Positions 24,892 through 36,750 are shown, counted from the first letter of the stretch. The stretch is DNA of 64,000 nt from Druceiella hillmani (GCA_039881145.1 JAYKKI010000015.1:23615501-23679500), one strand, 5' to 3'. Numbers and translations are program-made. The notes: generated by a model not told the origin, from the letters alone.

Positions 24892-27416
24892 GCTGGACTG
24901 TATTGGTTTTGATAAATGTTTAATAAATATTTAAGGTTGAATATTCGGATGGTTTTCCTCCCTTGTTTGTAATTGCGTAAGAGACAGGAACGTATTATTT
25001 AATTTTTTTAATATTTATTCTGACAATTAATTTTGACATTTGAGCCTTAAAGATGAACAGTTTTATTATTATATTATGGTACTAACCATCATTACCCGGC
25101 TTCAACCGAACTTAAGGACACATCCCTTATTCTTTTTGCATTTGTCGTGGCGTTACATATACATTTCAATAATTTTTTAACCAAATCGTCCCCGCAATAA
25201 TATATATTGCGTTAATAATAATATATTCATACTTGGATTGAATTCTGTGTATTGCTATACCTAGCTTACTAGAATTACATAAATTAACACAATATTATTT
25301 CTTATCACGTAAATATACGTAGTAACATACATTCCTGCTCTTATCCTTAGAGGGAAAATGTTTTTAAAAGGAAAATGAAGTACAATTCGAAAAAAAAGCG
25401 TTATATATTTTTCTCCATGATACAGGCCACTCCTATACAATTAATTTCATAGAGAGAGTGAGAGAGAGGGTTGAGTTATTTAGACGTTACATTTATAATA
25501 TGAATTAGGAGTGAGATACCATTAATGGAATATTATTTAAAATCGTCGTTATTCAAAACACACAAAATAAAAATAAAATAGAGCGTAATAATCTATTAGA
25601 AACTAGGTAAGAAGTCAATTTTATTATCTCGTATCTAGTTTAAATGACATATTTAGCTTCGTCACATATGAAAACATAAATATTAATTAAATGTTAGCAA
25701 TTTTGTATTAAAATATTGCAGTCAGTTATGTGAAAAATATGTCAAAACTTTTATTTTACATTTAAAATTATATTAGAATTTGAAGGGGGTAGTCCTTAGT
25801 AATTTTGCAAGAAATTAATGAGGGTAGACGGTCTGTTACACGAAAATATATAAGTAAATATTGTATTCGATTTAATAAGATATGGCTACCTTTCCGTTAT
25901 TAATTTCGCGTGACGTATAATATTTAAAAATAAGTTTTATCTTTAAATCAGAATCTTCATGAGAATTTTTATTTCTAATAGGAATAAAGTAATTACTTTC
26001 ATGAGAAAATATATGACAAATTTTCTACATTAATAAATTAGTAAAATAATCATTATTTCTTAATACTTGTGGACATTTAATTTTCAAATATTGGGAAAAG
26101 TTAAATAATAATAAGGTCCCAATGAGAGCAAACTAAGTTCTCAATTTGATTAAAGTAAAATCTCGTCTGAGAAGTCAACATTAGTTTTGTTTTAAAAACA
26201 GTCCTGAATGTAATAAAATATTTTCAATTATTTATAATAAAATTGTATTAGTAAAATATATGGTTAGGTTTCTTTAAATTACAGTGAATAATAGAAAAAA
26301 AACAAACGGCGAAACTCTTCGCACCAGAAATATGAAAAAAATGGAAAATAACGTAAAATTGTATTTTATCTTATTAGGATGAACCAGAACATTAAAAATA
26401 ATTTCTGTATCTAAATAATTTATACAATTTTATTTTAGATGATAATAATAATTATTATCATATAAAAGTTTTCTTTTATATGATAATAATCACAATATTG
26501 CAAGTGCCAAAATTTATTTGTGATTTTACACCAAAAATACTATAGAAATTAGAAAAACATAAATCTATTAGAAAATAAAGATTCATAAAAGAGTTACAAA
26601 TAATAAGGAAATACAAAATAATAGTATGTTTAAACATTTATTTTTACAGTATTTTAGCATAAAATTACAAATTAATTTTGCAATATTGAAATCACACTTT
26701 TATGGTATCAAATGTACTAAAACAATTTTAATTAAATTGTTCAATTTAATTATTATTTATGTACTTTATACGGAAGACCCAATATTTTCGTAATGTGATC
26801 TATAAGGTTAATAAAATTTTGTGGCGTGTTTGACCAACAAAGCTCAAAAAAACTACTTGAAAAAATATCTTTTCAATAGTATAACACACAATAATAAAAT
26901 GACGCATTAAGACTTAAAATACTATTTTCGTGACTCGCAGACAACCCATCAAATACAAAAGGAAACTTCAGCCCTACTTTAGGAGCAAGATGAAAGCTTC
27001 GAAAATACAAACTATAATACATCTCGTCTAACATTTAGCTTTTTCCAGGCGACAGTTCATTTCAATCGTAAGCCCGGACATTATTCAGTCACAAATCTTC
27101 ACATACGCGATGAGAACAAGCACGTAGTGATAGCGACTTCGCTTTACTCGCATACGATAATGCCTAATGTTATCAATACTCCAACGAATATGTCAAGTAT
27201 TTGTTTCTAGACGTGTTTATTGCGATCTGGTTAAGGTTGGTTGTTTGGAAAAAAAATATATTTCTTCGCTTATGAAAAAAAAGGCATTTATTCAAAACGA
27301 ATTTTTGAAAACGTGGTCATAGAATTTATGACTTGGTTCTTTCAATCTTTTTTAAAAGGAAAAATTAACTACTGACTGTTTTCAACGATCAAGCTTGTTC
27401 ATTTTAATTTATGATT

Positions 27417-27630
27417 GCACCCTTGGGTGCTATTGAAGAGATCGCCTTCTATTCACAATAGGGAGCATTTTTTAAAATTCTTATTTATATGCAGTTCTAT
27501 GCTCCCGTATCTTGCTCTTCACTATACTCCAAATATATTCAATGTAGTTGAAGTTTGGAGACTGAGATTGCCCATCTACCAAAATAATGCTATTTTCACG
27601 AAATCAACAAATAATGGTGGCTGATTTATA
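27417..27630 (-). pseudogene. Tc1-family transposase relic (C-terminus)
   Basis: On the minus strand the translation includes DGQSQSPNFNYIEYIWSIVK, which matches the Tc1 block 'WP.QSPDLNPIE.LW..lK' around the third acidic catalytic residue. It continues SKIREHRTAYK to a stop, and a second frame ends near the usual 'AKGG' terminus (APKGA). In-frame stops make it inactive. Only the last third of the transposase is present. No terminal inverted repeats were found. It sits between the right end of the 7-kb palindrome and a Penelope-like unit. Confidence 0.6.
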
Positions 27631-27635
27631 ACAAG

Positions 27636-27765
27636 GACCATTCACGATTAAATGAAACTACGTGATGTAGTAATATTTCTACTTTCTTTGATTTCTTTAC
27701 CACTACTTAGTTTCGTTGTATTACAACATCATCAGGTGGGATATTAGCAAAGATCTATGCATATA
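27636..27765 (-). mobile_element. Penelope-like terminal unit with hammerhead core (copy 1)
   Basis: The sequence matches units at 28086-28308 and 55605-56345. Read on the minus strand, 27739-27700 contains CCAC, the hammerhead core CTGATGA, an extra T, a GTTGT/ACAAC stem, GAAA, a very short stem III ending in GTA, and then GTGG complementary to the first CCAC. This is a minimal type I hammerhead with tiny stem III, as known from Penelope-like retroelement terminal repeats. No reverse transcriptase frame is nearby, so the assignment to Penelope is inferred from the ribozyme. Confidence 0.55.
27700..27739 (-). ncRNA. Hammerhead-ribozyme-like motif
   Basis: Core CUGAUGA (27735-27729) and GAAA are intact; stem I is 4 bp, stem II 5 bp, and the predicted cleavage triplet is GUA. 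One extra U lies between the core and stem II. Confidence 0.55.
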
Positions 27766-28142
27766 GAATCTTAAGCCTTTTTTGTGCACCTTTTTTAGGC
27801 ATTGCGCATAAAATATTGTGTAATTATTTGCACTGATATATACGCACAACAATACGCGAAAACTTATTTACAAATGAACGTTGCAAAACCATTCACAGTG
27901 TAAATAAGCTTCGCTCTTCTCAAATTTCCAAATATCTTACTTATCAAAAATATGTGTTTTGTAACCTCATTGATAAATATTTCTATTATTAAAAGTAGTT
28001 GTTTGGTGAAGCTAACTTTACTACAGATATCGCAAAATTCTTTTGTTGAATATATTTGGCGTTAATTTGGTAGAAATTCATTATTCACAATTAAATGAAA
28101 CTACGTGATATAGTATTATTTCTACTTCCTTTAAGTTCTTTA

Positions 28143-28183
28143 CCACGACCTAGGTTTCGTTGTATTACAACATCTTCAGGTGG
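28143..28183 (-). ncRNA. Hammerhead-ribozyme-like motif
   Basis: Minus strand: CCAC (28183-28180), CTGAAGA (28179-28173), extra T, GTTGT loop ACAAC, GAAA, stem III closed as AC/GT with a CTAG loop, cleavage triplet GTC, then GTGG (28146-28143). All invariant core positions are intact. Confidence 0.6.
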
Positions 28184-28210
28184 CTTCAGGCAAAGATCTT
28201 TGCTAATAGC

Positions 28211-28251
28211 CCACCTGAAGATGTTGCAATACAACGAAACCTAGGTCGTGG
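28211..28251 (+). ncRNA. Hammerhead-ribozyme-like motif
   Basis: Plus strand: CCAC (28211-28214), CTGAAGA (28215-28221), stem II GTTG/CAAC with one weakened pair at the loop, GAAA (28236-28239), triplet GTC ending at 28247, and GTGG (28248-28251). Cleavage would fall after C28247. Confidence 0.6.
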
Positions 28252-28310
28252 TAAAGAACTTACAGAAAGTAGAAATAATACTACATCACGTAGTTTCATT
28301 TAATTGTGGA

Positions 28311-31300
28311 CCAAACTCTTTCTTTAAAATATAACTAGCCCAGATGTATTTTTGGGTCCTCCACTATTTTGAAAGCATCGGGTAACAAAATTAACCCAAT
28401 ACCTTCAACTTAGTGGAGGGTTAAAGTGTGAAAAAATTGTTAAAATATTATCTTAAAATTACCTTACACAACTCATACATTTTCAAGAAAAACTTTTGAA
28501 ATATTACAATTTCTATCTCAAAAAAATTCCATGAACTACTGTAAAAAATAATAATACCCCAAATTTTATTTTAGTCTTGCTTACGGTGTCTTTGATTCCG
28601 ATGGTACCTACGGCGTCTCTATATAGTATAACTTCATTTTTATAAATATTTCTTCAAGAAAAAGTGCATCTGATTCTATATTTTAGAGCATTCATTAACA
28701 AAAATCTTGCTAATAAATTAAACATTATTTGTTTTTTCTCGTTTAGTTTAGGTAAATATTCAATTTAATATTTATACCATTTATCCTTAGCTGAAATTTT
28801 GCTTCTGTAGTAATAAATCCACCATATGTACTTGAAACAGATTCACTTATTGGCGCCTAATTTCCTTTTATTTATTGTGCTTTTTATGTTATTTTTCGGC
28901 TAATCAAAATGCAAATTCTAAAGATGGTTTCACACGGTTCCTTATTATCTTTTTTGCAATAAATAAAAGTAATAAAAAATTTTCGGACTAACACCTACCA
29001 ATGGCTTTATTACACCTGTTGTTGGGAAAGAAAAGTAGACTAAAGAGTCTAAAAATTATCTTATTCTATCGATGTTTTACGTATCAATTCAAATATTTTT
29101 TTATTAATAAAAAAAAATAGAACTAATATATAGAAATATTTCGTCCTAAAAAAATAGAAATTTCTTAATGAAGTGTAAAAAAATATTATTTTGGCGTCAC
29201 CAGATAGTATCCCTACTGCTTTACTTAAGTAAGAAATTTCCTAATTTAAATATCAACATTTATATACACTGCGCGATCAAGAGGTATTTAATGAAATGGA
29301 ATGTATATTCGTTGAACGTAGTTTAAACATAAAAAAAGTGAATCTAATAGACAATATATTTGATTTTTACATAACATAAATCTTGATTTATGGTTAACTC
29401 TATTAATCCAAGCACTTATTCAAATTATTATATTTCAAATAAAAAATATTTTATTTGAAAAACAAATGTCAATAAACACTTATTATATTTTCAATGTCTC
29501 ATACAGTGGACAATATATTTATTTACTTACTTTAATGTATAAAATTGATACATGTGGCATACTTATTGCTATGAAAGTCATCTATACACTTTCACAGAGG
29601 TTAATGTACCTTCTAGGATAATTTCTTTGATGGTAATAGGTAAATTAATTTTTGAATAATGTTCGTATATTTGTAGAATTTAAGATAAAAATAAAAAAAT
29701 GTCAGAAAATTGTTGGTTAGAAACAGAGATAATGTTTATTTTAATGTAAATATCAAGTTTCATATATATGTGGTAGATTTTTGTATCTATATACATGTAA
29801 TGTATTAAAAGCCATTGTTCTATAAAAGGTTAAATAAATAAAAAAACAATATATTTACCAGTTCTGGGTTACACATTCGCTTAGCAATTTTATGGTGATA
29901 CAAACTTGTCATGGTTTTGTTTTATGTTACTATACTCACCGACTATTTCTTTATAACATCAATGTTTTTAAATCTTATGAGGATATTTTATAACTGTAAC
30001 AGCGCAATAATTTTAAAAACTAACAATTCGGCTTTGAAAAAAAGAGTTTCGTTTTGCGAGCAATTAGAATATGGCTGATATTATATGATTTATTTTGAGG
30101 AATCCAAAAGAATCTTGGTTTCGTCGAACGTATTTTTGTTTTTAAGAAAGCCGTTATTTCATTTCTAGACTTCAGTAGCTTAAAAGCAAAAACGGAAATA
30201 TTATAAGACATTTGACGTATCTATACGTATATTAAAGCCATTTCTTAGAAACTGCTGGACATATAAACTTGAAATTTGACGTAGTGAAAAAATGTATTAA
30301 TCTACTTATGCTGCATGTAACCCACATATACTCAGAAATATTCAAAAGGAAATCACAAAGTAACAAATGATGTACTAGATGTTACTTTGATTTTGTATTT
30401 TTTTTGGAGTGACAGTTGAAGAGTTATTTTTAACGATTTCAAAACTACTCATTTAAAAATTTTAGACAATATATTTCTGGAGACCTTGCTGAAAACGTTC
30501 ACTAACATTTTTTCATAAACGGCTTTATGTTAAAGTTTGAAAATTTTATTGTGATTAAGCATATATTCGCATAAGTCTCTATAGTGAACATTCAAAAACA
30601 GTCATAAAAAAATCTTAGAAAAGGAAAATAAAGTAGATTTTTAATTTCACATATCTGTGGAATATTATTCGAAATGATTATGTATAGAAATTTCAAAAAT
30701 ATATTTGTCAAAATTTTATATTAGATAGCTTTAGAAATACTGATGAAAATGTCCACATAAAAAAATATGTCATATTGTGCTACAGATATAGAGTTGGGGA
30801 ACAATATGTGAATTATGCAATGGTGAGTTAAGATTAATGCATTTCTTAGACAGTGATTTAGCGAATATTATGATGTTATGAACATCATAAGAAGTAGCCA
30901 AAATTATGATGTTTAGAAGATTAATAGAGAATACAGATCTGAAAAAGTGACCATTAAAATCATGCAATTGCATTTGTGGAACCTCTTGGTCTTGTGGCTT
31001 GGTGCATTTTGTGAAACCTCTCACGTCCAAGTTATTGATTATCAATTAGACCTATGTATTATTTATCGTGTGGCCAAGCTTACGTCTTATTGTTTATGGT
31101 GAAGAGACTTGATGGTCCCTATTACATTAATTTCTACTCTAATAATATTAAAACCCGAAATCGGTTCATTGTTATAATATACATAATGTTGGCTAAATTT
31201 AGATACAAAACTCTAACGCGTTCACCTTTATGTCTCTAGTAAGGCTGTGCAAGAAATTCATGGGTTTCATGTCATTACTTTTGTATGACTGACATTAAAG

Positions 31301-32005
31301 AAAAACATGGCACTTTTACGATAATGCTTATCATGGTCTCTTTTTTGCAAATAATGAACTACAATAGTGATCTATGAAAGATCAGATCATCGTGTATTTC
31401 AAGATGACATCAGACTTGTGATCGTCTGTCACTGCTTTGTCTTACTGAGAATAATATGTCTCCAACCTTGCTCTGAACGTCAATAGTTTAAAAGCGAAGC
31501 ATATTATCGTTTCTAAAAAATATTTTGAGGTAAAAATTTTTTTATGTAAAAAAACAACCTTTTGTGTTGAAATCGGTTCCATATAAAAAAAATATCATGC
31601 GTTGTCCAAAATCTCAAACTATTTTGTTTATATTAGCTAAAGGTATATTTACTTATCTCGAGTTCAAAGGTTTTTAGGAAGCTCAGGCATTCAATTATTT
31701 ATGTTAGAAAAGATATACATCCACATTAAGAAAAGTAAATGAGGCAAGGCAAGGCAAACATCTGTCGCCTACAAACTTCTGACATCTTATCTTTTTGTGT
31801 TAAATTTCAGCAATGCATGTATTAATTTATAGAAATGTCATAGAAAGAGTAACTATTCTGCGAAGAAATCATTTTCATCTCCCATAGATATAGAAAACGT
31901 CGACTTAGAGTATGCGGTAACAAACCTTTTCCATTACACTTTAGTACATAACATACATTTTATTAATTCGAAATATTTATTTTTTGTAAAATATTTTTAT
32001 TTTAG
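28311..32005. other. Long AT-rich stretch, no supported gene
   Basis: Frames at 30020-30211 (-), 30770-31045 (-) and 31054-31239 (+) have no recognisable family. The last two lie in slightly less AT-rich DNA and could be remnants of an unidentified element. There is a short palindrome, TATGATGTT...AACATCATA, near 30870-30895. Confidence 0.45.
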
Positions 32006-32223
32006 ATACGTACCGGTGACAGTCCTTCATCGTCTACGAACAATTCAAATATATTAGATGACCTGCAAATGCCAGCCCTTGACGAGATAGATTCGACGTT
32101 GACGACAGCAATGGAATTCGAGGATAGTACCATAAGAAAGAACTTATTGATTTTTATGAAGCTGACTAGCGATTTTCTTCTTTTCTGTTATAAAAAAATA
32201 ATAATTTTTTTTTCAGAAAGCAG
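32006..32223 (+). pseudogene. Possible exon-like coding fragment
   Basis: A pyrimidine-rich run ending in TTTTAG at 32005 looks like a 3' splice site. Immediately after it a frame stays open to a TGA at 32221 and begins RTGDSPSSSTNNSNILDDLQ. The first 120 bases are polar and richer in GC than the surroundings. The rest becomes hydrophobic and AT-rich, as if intronic. I recognise no domain. It may be the 5' part of the Mutator-like element that follows, or chance. Confidence 0.25.
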
Positions 32224-32337
32224 GATATATATTTGAAGGACGGAAAATAATTTATTTCCATTTTTTTAGATCAATTGTTTCATACAAAAATCTTAATTAC
32301 AAAAGTTACTGATCCGAAGTTTTGAGTAAATGCGATA

Positions 32338-33298
32338 GGGGTATCAAGAGCCATTCTAGCAAGAATTGGGTTATCAAGTCTCAAGGAACTCAATGCCTCT
32401 ATGGATTTACCATTTATTCAATCAAGATTTACCATTATTTTATTTATACAACACTACACATGATGATGTTATTGAAATATGGCGAATTAATGTTGAAAAG
32501 TCAATGCAAGACGATACCAAAAAAGAACGAGACGTTGCAATATCTCGGGGTGACATCTATTGTGCTGGAATGGCAATGATAATAGTAGAAGCTTATGCAA
32601 ATTGGAGCAAACGATCTTATAAAACTAATTGTTTAGATTTATCTGGATGTGCAGTAAACATTGGGGAACATACCGGAAAGGTCCTGGACATTGGAGTCTA
32701 ACAAATATTGCGTTATTTGCGTTCGGCCCTTTTCTAGAGACGTGTCACCAGGAACTCACGATTGCACAAAAAAAACATCTAGATATCCCACCAGTATGGA
32801 ACAGGCAATTCTGATTGAAGGTTTTAAGTACCCAAAAGAGGAAGGAAATATTATATACAATGCATTAATAGCTGACGGTGACACAAGCACATACAAGAGC
32901 ATTCTAGAAAGCTAACCGGACTCATCTGTAATCCGGACCCATCTGTATAGAAATTAGAATTTAACAACCATTCATTGCGTAATTACAACGATAAAAATAT
33001 GCAGTTGTACAAAAATACTACGATCGTTCTTAGTGAAAGTAAACTTTAGACAGTAGATTATCTTATTAGGTTACGTACTTCCATCCGCTCTGCAAGTGAG
33101 TTTAGAAATTGACAAAATGTTTCTACGGAGACAAAGATATTTAATTTGCAAAAATATATTTTAAATAATGCAGGTCACGTTTTTGGCGATCACTCGAAAT
33201 GTGAAGATTATTACAGCACACTAGAAAGAAAAGCAGAACAAAATCTAGGTCCGATATTACCGACTTTAATGCTGAAATTACGGATGAACGCATCTTAG
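32338..33298 (+). pseudogene. Mutator-like (MULE) transposase pseudogene
   Basis: Four collinear pieces in changing frames match the insect Mutator-like transposase domain. 32338-32430 reads VSRAILARIGLSSLKELNAS. 32420-32701 holds KKERDVAISRGDIYCAGMA, WSKRSYKTN, LSGCAV and GKVLDIGV. After a frameshift near 32697, the frame continues SNKYCVICVRPF, SMEQ...EGFKYP and the acidic motif ADGDTSTYKS before a stop at 32913. Further on, 32955-33010 recalls 'IEC.NH..RNY', and 33164-33298 reads NNAGHVFGDHSKCEDYY, the family's HxFGDHxxC motif. The usual 'DGxW' before SKRS reads 'YANW', so a likely catalytic aspartate is lost. Frameshifts and stops make it inactive. It normally would catalyse cut-and-paste transposition. 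Repeat A copy 2 begins about 180 bases downstream. Confidence 0.85.
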
Positions 33299-33479
33299 TT
33301 GGCATTTAATTCTAGTAGCCTCCTGCAAAATTTCACTAAAAAAATTTTCACATAGTTTTCTAATTTACTTTATCTACTCCTGTATCGTGAAGTTCCAATT
33401 TTGAAACTGTTCAAAATTCCAAAATGAAGAGATTATATTGAATGGTTTTTGCTTGCATATATTTAACTTATTGTGTTAA
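33299..33479. other. Spacer between MULE pseudogene and repeat A
   Basis: AT-rich; the second half aligns weakly with 8170-8250 beyond repeat A copy 1, so the repeat may begin slightly earlier than marked. Confidence 0.4.
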
Positions 33480-34741
33480 ATATAAACAGAAAACGTCGTC
33501 AATATGTCGTTGTTTTAAATTGTGGTACAACATTTGCCACTTTAATACTTTTACGTACGTAATGTAAACCAATTTTCCCAATTTTATTGTATTCATTGCT
33601 CATTTGATGGTGGAATAGATCGCACATAATGCAAACTTCATATATAATTTAAAGAACAATTGTAAACATACACATAGCCTGAAATGACTTATAGCTTAAG
33701 GAATACCGACGAAAAATCTTGTTTTTAAATTAACAAAAATAATACCAATGGCCAAAACGTTTGAAATAATTTTTGGCTCTCGTCAGTCAATAATTCAGAT
33801 TTATTCAGATTGATCAATTATCGTGAGTCATTTAAATTGACTTGTCGGCAGATGATAGACGTTAGTTTTATGCTTTAGCATTGTATACCACTTCATAAAG
33901 ATTATTGCTGCACAATTTATTCCCGTATAAAAGCTAATAATGTTGAATTTTGTTATCTTTCGTAGGTTTCCTTAATATTTTATTTCATAAATGGCGAATA
34001 ACTTCCATTATAACAATATAACATTGCTAGTAAAATTCCAACATTAATAATACAGCAAGATATTTTTATTTTTAGTGTCTGCTGTTCTTTAATTTCAAGG
34101 GCAATACTGAGATGAAAAATTGCAAAATAAATTACAGCCTTCTTAACATTTGTATAGGAACACACGAATACTTTTTCAAGGTGATAAATATACCAGGACA
34201 TATGAGCACTTATTCTATAAAATCTGTCTATTTATACAACAATAATAATTAAAAAATATTTTTATTTTTTTCATTGCAATTATAAGAAAAAAAAGCTGCG
34301 TGGTATAAAGAAAAATGAATTTTATCTCAAATACATGAGCCATTATCAAACCCTGGCTTGCTTTCGGTGCACAAAGCAATTTAAAACACAATACACTATC
34401 AAAGTAATAAATGATCAACGATTTTCTTGGCAATCTATGACCATTGTATTGCAGGCAAACCTTTGAGGGACATTAATCCAGCCCAGTTACTCTATTCTTA
34501 TCGCGTTTTCTTATCGCGTAACGTATTCTAATCGCGCTGTGACTTGAAGATTTTCGCGACGAATTTCCCACGACATTAAATGCTACAATAATTTCAAATT
34601 GGGTATTTATATCGCACGCTAGCTGTGATTTCTTAGTGAGAGATTATAGCAAATTAGACAACCTTTTGTAAGTTATGTTTAATACATCTAATATTTTATA
34701 TGCGAAGCTTCGGATTGATGTTATTTATAACCCCGATACCT
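33480..34741 (-). repeat. Dispersed repeat A, copy 2
   Basis: Inverted relative to 6904-8175 and collinear over the whole length. The frames 33980-34201 (-) and 34215-34433 (-) are not conserved in copy 1, so they are not genes. It ends next to the (TA)n tract at 34743, the same arrangement as copy 1. Confidence 0.75.
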
Positions 34742-34742
34742 A

Positions 34743-34814
<72 letters not shown>

Positions 34815-34818
34815 TTTT
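34743..34818. repeat. (TA)n microsatellite ending 'attctttttt'
   Basis: Nearly 70 bases of TA followed by a short T tract. It adjoins repeat A copy 2. Confidence 0.95.
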
Positions 34819-36055
34819 TTTTCCCAATAGTTAATGACCTCAGGCTCAGCTTTGCATGGGTAGATGATGGATGACCTTAGGGTTAGCATTAAATATCAAT
34901 GTCGGGATCATTTTTCTGGCATAATGAACTAATAAGTGTGTCTATCGGACTGTAGTGTAGAGCTTGTAGATTGGATCAAAACACGACTGATGTGGAGTTT
35001 TCTGACTATCTTTATTTAAAACAACAGTAACATTATTAAATATTAACTAGAAATTTTATTAAATTTTATTATAATCCGCATTATAAAATAATTACAAGAG
35101 AATTTATAATCAGAGGAAGTATTTTTACAGACAAACCTAAAATATTTCTTAATATACAACATGTTCACCACCACCAGATTAAGTGCAAAAACAAACATAA
35201 TATGTTGTATGTCGCATGTGACAGAGTAACGTACAATTGAACGCATCAAAGACATTGACCGCTGAGATCAATTCCAGCAATGTTTAAAGTCTGGTCCTGT
35301 GTTTTTTTCATTGTCATTCCAAGTGCTACCCACTAAACGAAAAAAACACTGTCATATAAAAAAAATATGCAACTTCCGATATTCTAACGATTTACGCTGC
35401 CCGCACCAGAATAAATTTTAAGATTTTTTCCAATTTACTCGACAATTTTTATCATAGTTCGGCTAAGTTACACCAAGCTTAATAAATCGTAAACCCAACT
35501 TATCCTCGTGAATCATTCTATTGGTGAAAACAGCATAAAAATCTATGCAGTAGTTCGTAAGATTATCGCGTTCAGAAAAATACACAGACAATAACAGAAA
35601 CTTTTTATTATGTAGTGATAAAAATGAGTTATTGCAACATGCTTTCATCCTTCTGAAATCAGTAATCTCTGCAATTATACATAACCATCAAGATATACAT
35701 CTTACATTAATTTCATGTAATACGTTTGGTAATTCATTCAATAAAATTACTGACAAATAGTAACAAAAAATATTACTTAACCATCTATTTTTAAATTTCC
35801 TCGGAATCGTCAAAAATGAGGAGAACATTTACAAATAAAGAATAAAGACCTGGCCCATTAATTACGCATTTTATTAAAAATTTGATGAAAAATTATTCCA
35901 AGACTTGTGAAAATTAGCTTTACCTTGGAGTCAGATTAGATATTTAATAATAAAAATTCAATGTAGATTCCTAAAAAAAGTATTTATTTTAACGTGACAC
36001 AATTAACGGTACTCCTTTTAGTTAGGAAATAGCACTTATTTTAATTTATAAAGTA
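34819..36055. other. No recognisable gene
   Basis: Frames 35043-35255 (-) and 35463-35648 (-) show no motif. Nothing else found. Confidence 0.5.
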
Positions 36056-36188
36056 CTAACTGCGGTACTCGGCTTCGCTCAGATATTCAGCTTCAGCTCG
36101 ATAAGAGATTTTGTGGTAGTTAGAATAACAGGACAGACTTTAAAATATATGAGTTAAAAATTGTTTATCTAAAACATATTCTAACTAT

Positions 36189-36425
36189 TTACAATACTTG
36201 TTTATGAACAACATTTTTTATTTTGTTATCCGGGTACAAATTCTTCGAATTTTCTACTCGAGCGCAAACTACATATAGTTGGCAGTGAGAGAAGCAGGAT
36301 TCTTTAAGGTTGATGTCGCAATGTTTTAAAATTTGTCCTTGCGCTTTATTAATTGTAAAACTATAGGCTAATTTGATTGGAAATTGTAGTCTTTTAAATT
36401 GAAATGGCAGTTCAATAGAGATCAT
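36189..36425 (-). pseudogene. Helitron PIF1-like helicase, C-terminal fragment
   Basis: The 78-codon frame carries PFQFKRLQFPIKLAY, then SF1 helicase motif V (TINKAQGQ, residues 24-31), ESCFSHCQLYVVCARV containing motif VI (residues 49-57), and the family's C-terminal NVVHKQVL. These are hallmarks of the PIF1-type helicase domain of Helitron Rep-Hel proteins, which unwind DNA during rolling-circle transposition. A full protein has well over 1000 residues; here only the last ~75 remain, opening after a TGA. The lower-coordinate flank carries a Helitron-like 3' terminus within 135 bases, so the fragment is in its native position at the end of the element. Confidence 0.92.
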
Positions 36426-36675
36426 TTCATCATCAGATTCTCAATCGTGTCGATCGATTTGTATATTCTCTTTTCATCGGGAATTTTAAATTGAATATTA
36501 AAGTTTATATCGTCGAAAATATTTAGTACACTTTAAACACTTTTCACACTTTATTTTTGATTTACATTCGGTCACTTTATCACTTTGGTTACTCACACTT
36601 CATTGTTTGTTTTTATTCACTCACCGCATTTCATTGGTGAGAAACTGACGTTTGAACTCACGACGGATCTTGCTC

Positions 36676-36692
36676 TATATATCCCTACCAAT
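36676..36692 (-). promoter_or_regulatory. TATA box with upstream CCAAT box
   Basis: On the minus strand ATATATA (36682-36676) follows ATTGG, an inverted CCAAT (36692-36688). Both lie between the heat-shock-element array and the transcribed part of the Helitron derivative, with the TATA box about 70 bases downstream of the array. This spacing resembles insect heat-shock promoters; function is inferred. Confidence 0.5.
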
Positions 36693-36750
36693 GGGTAGCC
36701 CCACACATACGAAAAAGGCGAATTCTAATGGTCCACAATGATGTGGGATG

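Larger units (their letters stand above)
23985..27220 (-). repeat. Right arm of a 7-kb inverted duplication
   Basis: Reverse complement of 20200-23410. It carries mirror copies of the (TA)n tract (24835-24891), the repeat A fragment (24640-24800), the (GA)n tract (25452-25475) and the nested inverted repeat (26480-26690). Independent changes in the two arms show that this is a real, aged duplication and not a read artefact. Confidence 0.95.
28036..28310. mobile_element. Palindromic pair of Penelope-like units
   Basis: 28086-28308 is a near-perfect inverted repeat centred on 28197 ('caaagatctttg'). Each half holds one terminal unit with a hammerhead core, facing each other. On the left, the sequence 'aattaacgccaaatatattc' (seen as its complement near 28058-28077) recurs next to the copy at 56345-56400, so the element's internal sequence begins there. 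The core of each half runs from 'cacaattaaatg' through the ribozyme to the centre. Confidence 0.65.

Noticed and set aside
20200..27220. Palindrome as an assembly or sequencing foldback artefact
   Set aside because: The arms differ by many independent substitutions and indels, and the spacer is unique; a read artefact would give identical arms.
33980..34433. Two minus-strand frames of about 70 codons
   Set aside because: They lie in repeat A copy 2 and are not open in copy 1, so they are not coding.
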